From Streptomyces gardneri (lineage in GTDB: Bacteria; Actinomycetota; Actinomycetes; Streptomycetales; Streptomycetaceae), in NCBI RefSeq assembly GCF_006539185.1, contig NZ_BJMN01000013.1:1-64000 (forward strand): a stretch of 64,000 nucleotides of DNA, given 5' to 3'. Under the pieces are notes generated by a model. The model saw nothing but the letters and a program-made list of their open reading frames with translations, ran no database searches and was not told where the DNA came from. Positions 1-7,760 of the stretch are shown piece after piece; within the stretch, counting starts at the first letter, position 1; each line of letters begins with the position of its first letter. Made by a program: the position numbers and the translations under genes.

Positions 1-22
1 GAGCCGATCGCGGGCGGACCCG

Positions 23-56
23 GGCCCCGGCGTGACATCCCTGTCACGCCGGGGCC
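23..56. terminator. Hairpin terminator downstream of GNAT gene
   Basis: Perfect 15-bp inverted repeat (arms 23-37 and 42-56) with a 4-base loop. It lies 40 bases past the stop of the minus-strand acetyltransferase, so it probably ends that transcript. It has no U tract, which is usual for streptomycete terminators. Confidence 0.75.
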
Positions 57-112
57 TTCGCCATGCGCGTCACGCCGGAGGCTTCCTCGCGAGCGTCACG
101 CCAGGGGCTTCT
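42..112. repeat. Three diverged copies of a 17-19 bp unit
   Basis: The unit, approximately GTCACGCCGGGGGCTTC, occurs at 42-59, 67-85 and 93-111 with a period of about 26 bases. The third copy contains the last codons and stop of the acetyltransferase gene. The other two look like downstream duplications of that gene end. Confidence 0.6.
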
Positions 113-608
113 CCATCAGCGTCACCGTGTACCGGCGGCCGTCGGGACCGACCTTCTCCAGGAGCGGGGCGAGAGCCGTGTACCCGGCGCCCTCGTAGTA
201 CGTCCCCAGGCGCGGATTGCGCGTCTCGCAGTCCAGCCGGGCCAGCGTCCGGCCCGAGGCGGCGATCCGCTCCTCCGCGTGCGCGAGCAGCACCCGCCCG
301 GCGCCGGCGGGCGCCGCCTCCCGGTCGGTCATCAGCCGGTGCACGTACCCCGCCACCGGCGGCTGCGGCCCCCAGACCTCCCGGTCCTCCCACCACAGCT
401 CGTAGGCGCCGACGACCCGCTCCCCGTGGGACGCCAGCCACACCTCGCCCCCGGCGATGCGCGCCCGGAAGTGCTCGGCACCCTTCCCGCCCGGTTTCCA
501 CTGGTCTATCCCGTTCTGCAGCATCCAGGCGGCCGCCCCGTCGAACAGCCCCACCAGAAGGTCCAGATCGCCGTCGTCCGCCTGCCGGAAGGTCACTTGT
601 GTCGTCAT
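96..608 (-). CDS. GNAT family N-acetyltransferase
   Basis: A 170-residue single-domain protein with the GNAT pattern. It has an N-terminal strand and helix, a central strand followed by an acetyl-CoA loop near residues 100-110 (APAGAGRVLLAHAEE), and a C-terminal ETRNPR...YYEGAGY segment typical of the family's last helix and strand. It probably transfers an acetyl group from acetyl-CoA to a small amine, but the substrate cannot be read from sequence. The ATG at 608 (MTTQV) is chosen because the family domain begins there; an in-frame start at 638 adds residues without homology-like character. It is divergent from the tautomerase gene. Its 3' end is part of a short repeat array. Confidence 0.85.
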   Translation of the reverse strand: MTTQVTFRQADDGDLDLLVGLFDGAAAWMLQNGIDQWKPGGKGAEHFRARIAGGEVWLASHGERVVGAYELWWEDREVWGPQPPVAGYVHRLMTDREAAPAGAGRVLLAHAEERIAASGRTLARLDCETRNPRLGTYYEGAGYTALAPLLEKVGPDGRRYTVTLMEKPLA

Positions 609-673
609 GGAGATCACCGTAAAGGTGTGGCCAGACATCCGACATCCGTACCCTCTGGCCTGGAGTGACCCTC

Positions 674-1006
674 ATGCCGCAGATCACCGTGGACTACTCC
701 GCACCTCTCGACCGGCGCGGCTTCGCGCTCGCCCTGCACCCGCTCGTCGTCGAGGCCGTGGACACCAAGCTGGATTCCTGCAAGACCCGCTTCCGCGAGG
801 TCGAGGAGACCGTCGTCGGCGACGGCGCCACCGAGGACGTCATCGTGCACGTCGAGATCGCCCTGCTCTTCGGCCGCACGGACGACACCAAGGCGCGGCT
901 CTCGCAGGCCGTCCTCGACCTGCTGCCGAAGTACGTCAAGGCGACCGAGAACGTCCGGCTCTCCGTCGAGGTCCGCGACCTCGAATCGTCCTACCGCAAG
1001 CGCTGA
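674..1006 (+). CDS. 5-carboxymethyl-2-hydroxymuconate isomerase-like tautomerase
   Basis: A 110-residue protein of the CHMI branch of the tautomerase superfamily. The start is set at ATG 674 rather than the in-frame GTG at 665 because this puts Pro directly after Met (MPQITVDYS). A free N-terminal proline is the catalytic base in this superfamily. The length fits a single beta-alpha-beta tautomerase subunit. In homoprotocatechuate degradation the enzyme isomerises CHM, but no other genes of that pathway are nearby, so the physiological substrate is uncertain. Its 3' end overlaps the convergent TetR gene by 16 bases. Confidence 0.8.
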   Translation: MPQITVDYSAPLDRRGFALALHPLVVEAVDTKLDSCKTRFREVEETVVGDGATEDVIVHVEIALLFGRTDDTKARLSQAVLDLLPKYVKATENVRLSVEVRDLESSYRKR

Positions 1007-1722
1007 TCGGGCACGACGGGCGCCGCTGCGGCCGAGGGCACGAGCGCGACGAGCCGGGCCACCAGGTCCCCGAAGGGGCCGTCGGCCGGCTCGTCGGCGA
1101 GGAGGCCGACCAGGATCTCCGCCATCTCCTCGTCGTACGCGGCCGACACCGCGGCCAGCGCCGCGAAGTCGTGCACGAGCTGCAACTCCAGCTCCGCGCG
1201 CGGGACCCGGCGGCCGTCCAGCCAGAGCAGGGCCGTCGACTCGGCGAGCGACACCCAGGAGCGGACGACCAGTTCGAGCCGGGCCGAGGGCTTCTCGACC
1301 TTCAGGTGGGCCAGGATCTGCTCGTACGCGGCCTGGCGCACCTCGTCGATCATCGCGTTCGTCGTGGAGGAACCCACGGCAGGGCCGCCCCGCATGAGCG
1401 CGGCGAAGCCCGGCCCGTGCTCGTCCACGAAGTCGAAGAAGCGGCCCATCACCCGCAGCAGGCGCGCCCCCAGCGGGCCGCGCGGCGGCTCCACGAACCT
1501 CGCCGCCAGCTCGTCCGCCGCCCGCCGCAGCGCCGCCTCGTAGAGGCTCTGCTTGCCGGGGAAGTAGTGGTAGACCAGCGGTCGTGAGATCCCCGCGGCC
1601 GCGGCGATCTCGTCGATGGACACCTCGTCGGGAGAGCGGTGGCTGAACAGTTCGAGGGCCACCCCGATGAGTTGCTGCTTGCGCTCCTCGACGCCCATCC
1701 TGCGGCGTACCCCGGTCGTCAT
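991..1722 (-). CDS. TetR family transcriptional regulator
   Basis: A 243-residue regulator. The N terminus (about residues 10-60) has the TetR helix-turn-helix with SIDEIAAAAGISRPLVYHYF, followed by KQSLYEAAL. The remaining 180 residues form an all-helical ligand domain of no recognised specificity. It is divergent from the acidic membrane protein gene at 1760, and a perfect 15-bp palindrome lies between them. That layout suggests autoregulation and control of the neighbour. An internal ATG (MGVEERKQ, 1698) is an alternative start. The inducer is unknown. Confidence 0.9.
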   Translation of the reverse strand: MTTGVRRRMGVEERKQQLIGVALELFSHRSPDEVSIDEIAAAAGISRPLVYHYFPGKQSLYEAALRRAADELAARFVEPPRGPLGARLLRVMGRFFDFVDEHGPGFAALMRGGPAVGSSTTNAMIDEVRQAAYEQILAHLKVEKPSARLELVVRSWVSLAESTALLWLDGRRVPRAELELQLVHDFAALAAVSAAYDEEMAEILVGLLADEPADGPFGDLVARLVALVPSAAAAPVVPDQRLR

Positions 1723-1732
1723 ACGAACAGCC

Positions 1733-1747
1733 TAACGGGGTCCGTTA
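1733..1747. promoter_or_regulatory. Probable TetR operator
   Basis: TAACGG-GGT-CCGTTA is a perfect inverted repeat with 6-bp arms. It sits in the 37-base gap between the divergent TetR gene and the gene at 1760. A TACGCT sequence at 1744-1749, which could be a -10 box, overlaps its right arm. Repression of both promoters from this one site is the simplest reading. Confidence 0.6.
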
Positions 1748-1759
1748 CGCTCCTGCCCC

Positions 1760-2248
1760 ATGAGCGCTTCCGACCAGGACACCAAGGCAGTCGAGGCCCC
1801 CGAGGCCGCTGAGGCTCCTGAGACCGACGAGACCGCAGAGAAGACTGCCGACGAGGCCGCGGAGAAGGCCGCCGACGAGGCCGCGGACGAGATCGCCGAG
1901 GCGGTCGCGGAAGAGGCCGAAGAGGCCGAAGAGGCCGAAGAAGCCGACGAGGTCGAAGAGGCGGAGGAAGACGACGAGGCCCCCTCGGTGGGCGGTCTCA
2001 CCCCCAAGCAGGCGCGACGACTCCGCGTCGCCGCCGCCTCCGTCCTCCTCGTCGCCCTCGCCGTGGTCCTGGTGATCCGCCTCGCGAGCCGTACGTCCGT
2101 CCTGGTCGTCGGCGTGTACGGCCTCGCGATGATCCTCTGCGGCGTCGTGATCGAGCTCTCCCGCAACGGCCGTACACGGCTCGCCACCTGGCTCCTGGTG
2201 AGCGGGCTGCTCGCCGCCCTGGCCTTCGACTGGCTGATCCTGCCGTGA
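1760..2248 (+). CDS. Membrane protein with acidic Ala/Glu-rich N terminus
   Basis: A 162-residue protein of unknown function. Residues 1-75 are almost entirely Ala, Glu and Asp in short repeats such as EEAEEAEEAEEADEVEEAEE, and are probably disordered or helical. Residues about 90-160 hold three predicted membrane segments (VLLVALAVVLVIRL, VLVVGVYGLAMILCGVVI, LLVSGLLAALAFDWLIL). The C-terminal membrane region resembles the DUF3017-type three-helix proteins common in actinobacteria, but I am not certain of that. No Shine-Dalgarno sequence precedes the ATG, and a possible -10 lies 10 bases upstream, so a leaderless transcript is possible. It is divergent from a TetR gene that may control it. 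Confidence 0.75.
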   Translation: MSASDQDTKAVEAPEAAEAPETDETAEKTADEAAEKAADEAADEIAEAVAEEAEEAEEAEEADEVEEAEEDDEAPSVGGLTPKQARRLRVAAASVLLVALAVVLVIRLASRTSVLVVGVYGLAMILCGVVIELSRNGRTRLATWLLVSGLLAALAFDWLILP

Positions 2249-2262
2249 GCCCGTCCTGAGGC

Positions 2263-3315
2263 CTACAGGTCCAGGACGAGTCGCTTCCCCGTGCAGCGCG
2301 AGACGCAGATCAGCATCGAGCCGTCCCGCTCCGCGTCGGTGAGCAGCTCGTCCCGGTGGTCGACCTCCCCTTCCAGGACCTGCTGCCGGCACGTACCGCA
2401 GAAGCCCTGCCGGCAGGAGTACATGAGGCCGGGCACCTCCTCGCGGACCGCTTCGAGCACCGTCCGGTCGGCCGCCACCGTCACCGTACGGCCGGAGCGG
2501 CGCAGTTCGACCTCGAAGGCGGTGCCGCCGGTCGGCGCGGCGGCGGAGAAGCGCTCCAGGCGCGGCGCCCGGCCCTCGGGCATCGCCGCGCCCACCGCGT
2601 CCATCAAGCCGTCGGGCCCGCAGCAGTAGACCGCCGTCTCGGCCGGCACGTGCGCGAGGAAGTCAAGCTCGGGGAAGCCGGATTCGTCCTCGGCGACGAC
2701 CGTGACGCGGTCGCCCCCGAGCCGCTCGACCTCGTCGAGGTACGGCATCGTGGCCCGGCTCCGGCCGCAGTACACGAGCCGCCAGTCCGCACCGGAGGAC
2801 TCGGCGGCGCGCACCATCGGCAGGACCGGGGTGATGCCGATGCCGCCGGCGACGAAGACGTAGGCGGGGGCGCCGACCAGCGGGAAACGGTTGCGGGGGC
2901 CGCGGATCTCGACCTCCGTGCCCTCGTGGAGCTGCTCGTGCACCTCGCGCGAGCCGCCCCGGCCGTCCTCGATCAGACGCGTCGCGACGGTGTACGAGGA
3001 CGGGTCGGCCGGGTCGCCGCAGAGCGAGTACTGCCGCACGAGCCCGGACGGCAGGACGAGGTCGACATGGGCGCCCGGCTGCCACGCGGGCAACCCGGCG
3101 CCTTCGAGGCGCAGTTCGACGACACCCTCGGCGGGCGTGGAGCGCCCGGTCACGAGGACCCTGCGGGGGACCGTGCTGCCCCGGCCGAACCCGGAGACGG
3201 GCACGTCGAGGGCGGGCATCGGCCACAGCGGGGCCGTGGACATCCGGCTGCGGACGGCGTGGCGGACGAGCAGCGCGGCCCCGGCGGCGAGAGCGACGGT
3301 GGTGAACCGGGGCAT
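2263..3315 (-). CDS. Ferredoxin-type NAD(P)H oxidoreductase (FAD, NAD and 2Fe-2S domains)
   Basis: A 350-residue electron-transfer protein of the phthalate-dioxygenase-reductase type. An FAD-binding barrel at about residues 45-145 has RQYSLCGDP. A nucleotide-binding domain at about 150-245 has GGIGITPVLPM and YCCGPDGLM. A C-terminal plant-type ferredoxin domain at about 265-350 has cysteines in CRQGFCGTC and a fourth in LICVSRC. The N terminus is hydrophobic and may associate with the membrane. It should pass electrons from NAD(P)H to a partner oxygenase. Its ATG shares one base with the TGA of the upstream metalloprotein gene (TGATG), so the two are translationally coupled and probably work together. 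Confidence 0.9.
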   Translation of the reverse strand: MPRFTTVALAAGAALLVRHAVRSRMSTAPLWPMPALDVPVSGFGRGSTVPRRVLVTGRSTPAEGVVELRLEGAGLPAWQPGAHVDLVLPSGLVRQYSLCGDPADPSSYTVATRLIEDGRGGSREVHEQLHEGTEVEIRGPRNRFPLVGAPAYVFVAGGIGITPVLPMVRAAESSGADWRLVYCGRSRATMPYLDEVERLGGDRVTVVAEDESGFPELDFLAHVPAETAVYCCGPDGLMDAVGAAMPEGRAPRLERFSAAAPTGGTAFEVELRRSGRTVTVAADRTVLEAVREEVPGLMYSCRQGFCGTCRQQVLEGEVDHRDELLTDAERDGSMLICVSRCTGKRLVLDL

Positions 3316-4199
3316 CAGCGGCCTCCGTTGGCGCCGGGGGAGGAGGCGAGGTAGGCCAGCGCCTGCGCGGTGTCGCCCTCCTGAGAGGGGTGGTAGGCGC
3401 GGCTCATGTAGCGGGGTATGGAGCGCAGCATGTCCGGGGTGGAGGGCAGCACCCCCTGCCGGCCCTTCCGGTAGAACTGGCCGAAGGAGGCCTTGCCGTC
3501 GAGCAGGCTCGGGTCGTTCTCCATGAAGAAGCGGACGCCCCGCTGCCACAGGAAGAGGAGCGCGCCCAGGCCGAGCGCCCAGGTGCGGGCGCGGCGCCGG
3601 TAGCCGCCGTCGAGGTGCATGAACAGCTCGAAGGCGACCGAGCGGTGCTCGACCTCCTCCGCCCCGTGCCAGCGCAGCAGATCGAGCATGGTGGGGTCGG
3701 CGCCGACCCGGTCGAGCTCGTCGGCGTTGAGGATCCAGTTGCCGAGGAAGGCCGTGTAGTGCTCGATGGCGGCGATCATCGCCACCCGCTCCATCAGCCA
3801 CCAGCGGCGCGGCCGGCCCGGCGGCAGCGTCCGGTCGCCGAGGAGCTTCTCGAAGAACCAGTCGACCTGCGCGGTGTACGGGGTGGGGTCGAGGCCCAGC
3901 TTCTTCAGGTGGGGGAGGACGTCGTCGTGGGCCTGGGAGTGGACGGCCTCCTGGCCGATGAAGCCGATGACGTCCTCGCGCAGCCGGTCGTCGGTGATGT
4001 ACGGCAGGGCCTGCTTGTAGACGTGCACGAACCACCGCTCGCCCGCCGGGAGCAGCAGGTGCAGCACGTTGATCGTGTGCGTGGTGAAGGGGTCGCCGGG
4101 GACCCAGTGGAGCGGGGTCTCCTCCCAGTCGAAGGAGACCTTGCGGGCCTTGAGCTCGACGTGTTCCGACGCCACCGGGGCAGGCTGCGTATTAGACAT
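3315..4199 (-). CDS. PF10118-type metal-dependent hydrolase / ferritin-like metalloprotein
   Basis: A 294-residue, mostly helical protein. It matches the family annotated as predicted metal-dependent hydrolase (PF10118). The likely metal ligands are in GQEAVHSQAH (about residue 80), IEHYTAF (about 135) and GAEEVEHRSVAFE (about 168). Their E..H / E...H spacing resembles ferritin-like di-iron four-helix bundles. The family name is only a prediction. Coupling to a ferredoxin reductase points instead to an oxygen-activating di-iron enzyme acting on an unknown substrate. The start at 4199 (MSNTQP) is the first ATG before the conserved domain. The promoter should lie in the 80-base gap upstream. 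Confidence 0.75.
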   Translation of the reverse strand: MSNTQPAPVASEHVELKARKVSFDWEETPLHWVPGDPFTTHTINVLHLLLPAGERWFVHVYKQALPYITDDRLREDVIGFIGQEAVHSQAHDDVLPHLKKLGLDPTPYTAQVDWFFEKLLGDRTLPPGRPRRWWLMERVAMIAAIEHYTAFLGNWILNADELDRVGADPTMLDLLRWHGAEEVEHRSVAFELFMHLDGGYRRRARTWALGLGALLFLWQRGVRFFMENDPSLLDGKASFGQFYRKGRQGVLPSTPDMLRSIPRYMSRAYHPSQEGDTAQALAYLASSPGANGGR

Positions 4200-4279
4200 G
4201 ACGTCAATGTACTGAGGGGTAGGCGACGGCAACAGGCCTGTGCGCCGCCTTTTTGGCGGATGCGCGGGCCGTCGGGGGC

Positions 4280-6751
4280 TCACCGCAGCGCGGCCAACCG
4301 GCTGCCGTCCCGCAGGGTGCCGTCCAGATCCGCCCGCGCCCCCGCCTTCGCCCGCACCGCCAGGACCTGACCGTCCGCACGGCCCTTCACCCCGCCCGAG
4401 GTCTCCAGGGAGACGACGTCCGGACTGCCCGCCGCCAGGACGTACCAGCCGCCGCTCGGTGCCTGCCACAGCACGCCCGCGAGGACCCGGGGATCCCGCA
4501 CGCCGCACGCGGGTGAGCCCTCGGACCGGGCCGCGAGCACCGCCGGAGCCTTCGGTGACGGTACGAGGAACTGGGCGAGGACCCGACTGCCGGTGCCGCG
4601 CCAGGTCTCCGCGCGCGTGCACACCCAGGAGCCCTGCCCGGCGCGCTCGGGCAGCGGCTGCCGCGCGAACCGCCAGGCGTTCACCGACCGTACCCCGTGC
4701 GCCCGCACGGCCGGCAGCTGACAGGCCGTCCGCGCCCACGCCTCCCGCGCCTCCTTCCCCGTCACGTCCACCGGCGCGTCCGGCGGCCCCCACAGGAGCC
4801 GGGCGGGTGCCAGCTCGCCCAGGTCGGAGAGGAGCCGCGTGCCCGAACCGTCCCGCACCTGGAGGCTGTTCCAGCGCTCGCACTCCGTCGCCTGCGCGGG
4901 GCTCGGCACGGACTCGGTCACCCCGTACGCGTCCCGGGCCAGCGGCCACGGCTCCTTCGCGGGCGCGAGCAGGTCCCGTACGGCCGTCTCCCGCACCCAG
5001 GGGGCCGTCAGATAGCGGACGTTGCCCGAGGCGCGGGAGACGACGAGGGCGGCCGAACCGACGGCGTCGGCCGCGTCCGTCCGCGCGAAGTCCAGCGCCG
5101 CTCCGCCCGCGCCGCCCGCCGTCCCGGCCGCCGGCTCCGCGTACCGCACGGCCCGCAGCCCGTCGTGGAAGAGCACCACCCGGGCTCCGTCCACCAGGCC
5201 CGCGAACAGCAGCTGCGGCGGTCCCATCGGCGGCCCGACGGGCGTCCCGGGCGTCGCCGACGACCGCACGGTGAGCCCCGGCCGCGCCCACACGGCGAGC
5301 GCCCGCCGCAGCAGCGCCCGGTCCCCGGTGAGACCGCCGCGTGCGGGCCACACCGAGAAGTCCTGACGCGTCGACCCCGGCCAGGCGGTCGGCGGCACAC
5401 GCTTGACGGCACCCGGGTCGAGCGCGGCCTCGGCGGCCGGGTTCCGGGCGTACGAGGGCGCGGCAGCACCGTTTCTGCCCCAGCCGTCCCCGGGCAGCCC
5501 GAGCAGCGTCCCGCACACGACGAGCGCGGCGACGGCGACGAGCGCGGCCCGGCCGTGCTGCCGCCGCCGCAGCAGATCGGTCGGCCGGGCCTGCAACGAA
5601 CAGGGGTCGAACTCGGCCGACTCCAACAGAGCGGCCCCACTGACCCGCCCACGGGCCCGCCGGACGACCCCGGCTCCGCCGGACCCTCCGCCGCTCCCGA
5701 GGCCGTCGCCGCTGACCCCGCCGCCGCCGACCCCGCCGCTCCCGAGGCCTCCGCTGCCGCTGCCGCCTCCGGCTCCGCCGTCCCCGGCCCCCCGCCCCTG
5801 GCCGGCTTCGCCGGTCCCGAGGCCTCCGGGCCACCCACCGCCCGATCCGCCGCCGTAGGCATCGCCCTCGCCGTTCCAGGCGCCGGCGAGGTGGCCGAGC
5901 CTGCCAGCCCCGCCCGGGGCTCCCGCCCCGCCGGGCCCGCCCGCCCCGCCCGGGGCCCCCGTCCTGCCGGGCCCGCCCTGCTCGCCGACCCGCGCGGCGC
6001 GCCCGGCCCCGCCGGTTTGCCGGGCTCCGTCGCCGGGGCGGCGGGTGTGCTTGCCCTCGGCCGGGCCGGCGTCGCCCTTGCCTTCGGCCGGGTCGCCGTC
6101 GCCGTCGCCTGCGGCCTGGCCCTCCGCGCCCGGTGCGGGTGCCCCGTCCGGGAGCCCGGCGCGCTCCGCGAGCGGGTCGTCCTCCGCCGCGTCGACCGCG
6201 TCCGCCTCCGCGAGGGCCGCCGCCGGGTCGGTGACGCCGGCGGCGGCCAGGACCCGCAGGACCTCCGGGTCGCCCTGGCGCTCCAGGCCGCGCAGCACGT
6301 ACGCCGCACGGCCGGGGCCCGAGAGGGCGGACAGGCGCTGGTCCAGGGCCAGTTCGTCCGCGCCGCCCACCCGGGGGAAGACCCGGAGCCCCCACACCTG
6401 CGGCAGCAGCGGCGGGAACTGGGCCCGGCGCGGCAGGGCGCGCCGTCGCAGCGGCAGCCCGGCGATCAGGGCCTGCCGCAGCACCTCGCCCCGTACGTAC
6501 GCGTAGCCGGGATCGACCGCGTCCTCGGGGCGGCGCGGCCCCGGGACCGCGGGACCCGGTACCCGGCGGCGCGGCAGCGAGCGCTGCACGAGGGCGTGCG
6601 CGGTCAGCACCCGGCGGTTGCGGCCGAGCGTCGGCGGCAGCACGAGATAGGCGATGCGCACGAGGCGCGGGTAGCGCTCGACGAGCGCGGCCTCGGCCTG
6701 CTCGACGTCGACGGGGCCCACGGGCGAGGGGTCGAGATCCTGGGTGCTCAC
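4280..6751 (-). CDS. Large membrane-anchored protein with sigma-factor-like N terminus and Gly-rich linker
   Basis: An 823-residue protein of unknown function with a GTG start at 6751. Residues about 15-180 look like a degenerate sigma factor: a region-2-like RYPRLVRIAYLVLPP, then a region-4-like LSALSGPGRAAYVLRGLE...PEVLRVLAAAGV. Residues about 190-375 are a low-complexity Gly/Ala/Pro linker with collagen-like GAPGGAGGPGGAG runs. One membrane segment follows near residue 405 (ALVAVAALVVCGTLLGLP). The last 400 residues should be extracellular and show no family I recognise. The layout suggests a membrane protein with a cytoplasmic DNA- or polymerase-binding-like domain. It is not an obvious anti-sigma factor. 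Base composition is extreme but codon usage fits the frame. Confidence 0.75.
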   Translation of the reverse strand: MSTQDLDPSPVGPVDVEQAEAALVERYPRLVRIAYLVLPPTLGRNRRVLTAHALVQRSLPRRRVPGPAVPGPRRPEDAVDPGYAYVRGEVLRQALIAGLPLRRRALPRRAQFPPLLPQVWGLRVFPRVGGADELALDQRLSALSGPGRAAYVLRGLERQGDPEVLRVLAAAGVTDPAAALAEADAVDAAEDDPLAERAGLPDGAPAPGAEGQAAGDGDGDPAEGKGDAGPAEGKHTRRPGDGARQTGGAGRAARVGEQGGPGRTGAPGGAGGPGGAGAPGGAGRLGHLAGAWNGEGDAYGGGSGGGWPGGLGTGEAGQGRGAGDGGAGGGSGSGGLGSGGVGGGGVSGDGLGSGGGSGGAGVVRRARGRVSGAALLESAEFDPCSLQARPTDLLRRRQHGRAALVAVAALVVCGTLLGLPGDGWGRNGAAAPSYARNPAAEAALDPGAVKRVPPTAWPGSTRQDFSVWPARGGLTGDRALLRRALAVWARPGLTVRSSATPGTPVGPPMGPPQLLFAGLVDGARVVLFHDGLRAVRYAEPAAGTAGGAGGAALDFARTDAADAVGSAALVVSRASGNVRYLTAPWVRETAVRDLLAPAKEPWPLARDAYGVTESVPSPAQATECERWNSLQVRDGSGTRLLSDLGELAPARLLWGPPDAPVDVTGKEAREAWARTACQLPAVRAHGVRSVNAWRFARQPLPERAGQGSWVCTRAETWRGTGSRVLAQFLVPSPKAPAVLAARSEGSPACGVRDPRVLAGVLWQAPSGGWYVLAAGSPDVVSLETSGGVKGRADGQVLAVRAKAGARADLDGTLRDGSRLAALR

Positions 6752-6813
6752 GTTCAGCAGAACGAGCGATTCTTCCGATGGTCACCCCGGCCACGGGCCC
6801 CCGCGCAGGGGCC

Positions 6814-7614
6814 TCAGGCGGAATGGACCGTCAACCGCTCGCGGATCAGCTCCGTCACCTCGTCCGGAACGCCGAGCCCCTCCCGTACGTACTTCTCCAT
6901 CGAACCGTGCCGGACCGCCACCTCGTCGAGACCCGCCTCCAGGTACTCCGGCAGCACCCCGATCAGGTCGAGCGCCAGCTCGGGGTCCCCGCCCTGGGCG
7001 GTGAACCCCTCGACCATCGGCGCGAACGCCTGCCGTACCGCCGGATTGACCGCCAGGTACTCGGCCCGCACCGTCTCCTCGTCCGCCCCGAGCAGCGACA
7101 GGACGACCGTCGCCGCCCACCCCGTGCGGTCCTTGCCCGCCGAGCAGTGGAAGAGCAGGGGCCCGGCGCCCGGCGTGCCCAGCTCGGTCAGCAGGGCGCG
7201 GTACGCGGCGCGGGCGGAGTCGCCGGACACGAAGGTCCGGTAGGTGCGCGCGAAGGCCTCCCGCACCCGGCCCCCGCCGAGGTGTTCCTCGGCCAGCGCC
7301 GGGTCGGAGAGCAGCAGCTTCAGCCGCGCGGCCGGCGGCAGCCCGCTGACGGCCAGCCGGTCGGCGAGGACGTCCGCGACGAGCAGCCGTGCGCCGGCCG
7401 GCAGGTGGTCGGGACGTTCGCCGCGCTCGGTCTCCGTCCGCAGGTCGACGACCGTGCGGATGCCGAGCGCCGCCACCACCGGCTCGGCCGGATCGAGCCG
7501 GTCGAGATGCGCCGAGCGGAGGGCGAGACCCGACCGGACGGCGCGCCCGGCCCCGAGGGGAAGGCCCCCGAGGTCGCGGAGATTGGCGACGGAGACGGCG
7601 GGGATGGCGGGCAT
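6814..7614 (-). CDS. Tyrosine-protein phosphatase (LipA/PtpB-like)
   Basis: A 266-residue member of the bacterial tyrosine/lipid phosphatase family related to mycobacterial PtpB. The N-terminal VSNLRDLGG-like motif reads VANLRDLGGLPLG, and RSAHLDRL follows near residue 35. The catalytic P-loop is HCSAGKDRTGW near residue 157, with nucleophile Cys and the family's Lys-Asp in place of the usual loop residues. The ATG at 7614 is preferred over GTG 7641 because GGAGGAG lies nine bases before it. It probably dephosphorylates phosphotyrosine, or phosphoinositide-like substrates, in the cytoplasm. The neighbours give no pathway. Confidence 0.9.
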   Translation of the reverse strand: MPAIPAVSVANLRDLGGLPLGAGRAVRSGLALRSAHLDRLDPAEPVVAALGIRTVVDLRTETERGERPDHLPAGARLLVADVLADRLAVSGLPPAARLKLLLSDPALAEEHLGGGRVREAFARTYRTFVSGDSARAAYRALLTELGTPGAGPLLFHCSAGKDRTGWAATVVLSLLGADEETVRAEYLAVNPAVRQAFAPMVEGFTAQGGDPELALDLIGVLPEYLEAGLDEVAVRHGSMEKYVREGLGVPDEVTELIRERLTVHSA

Positions 7615-7682
7615 GGGCGTCGACTCCTCCGGTTCGTCCACTTTCCTGTCGACCGTAGTGGAACTCCCGAAATGTGGCAGTT

Positions 7683-7760
7683 CGTCAGTGGCCTCCGTCA
7701 GTGGCCTCCGTCAGTGATCTCCGTCAGTGGTCTCCCTCGGTGGTCTCCGTCAGCGGTCCC
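7683..7760. repeat. Six tandem copies of a 13-bp unit
   Basis: The unit CGTCAGTGGCCTC repeats at 7683, 7696, 7709, 7722, 7735 and 7748. The first two copies are identical and later ones differ at one to four positions. The last unit contains the stop codon (7750-7752) of the minus-strand epimerase gene, so the array starts inside that gene and runs into the intergenic space. Confidence 0.85.

Noticed and set aside
4241..4260. A CCGCC-TTTTT-GGCGG hairpin downstream of the 4280 gene as a terminator
   Set aside because: The stem is only five base pairs, weaker than the other terminators in this window.
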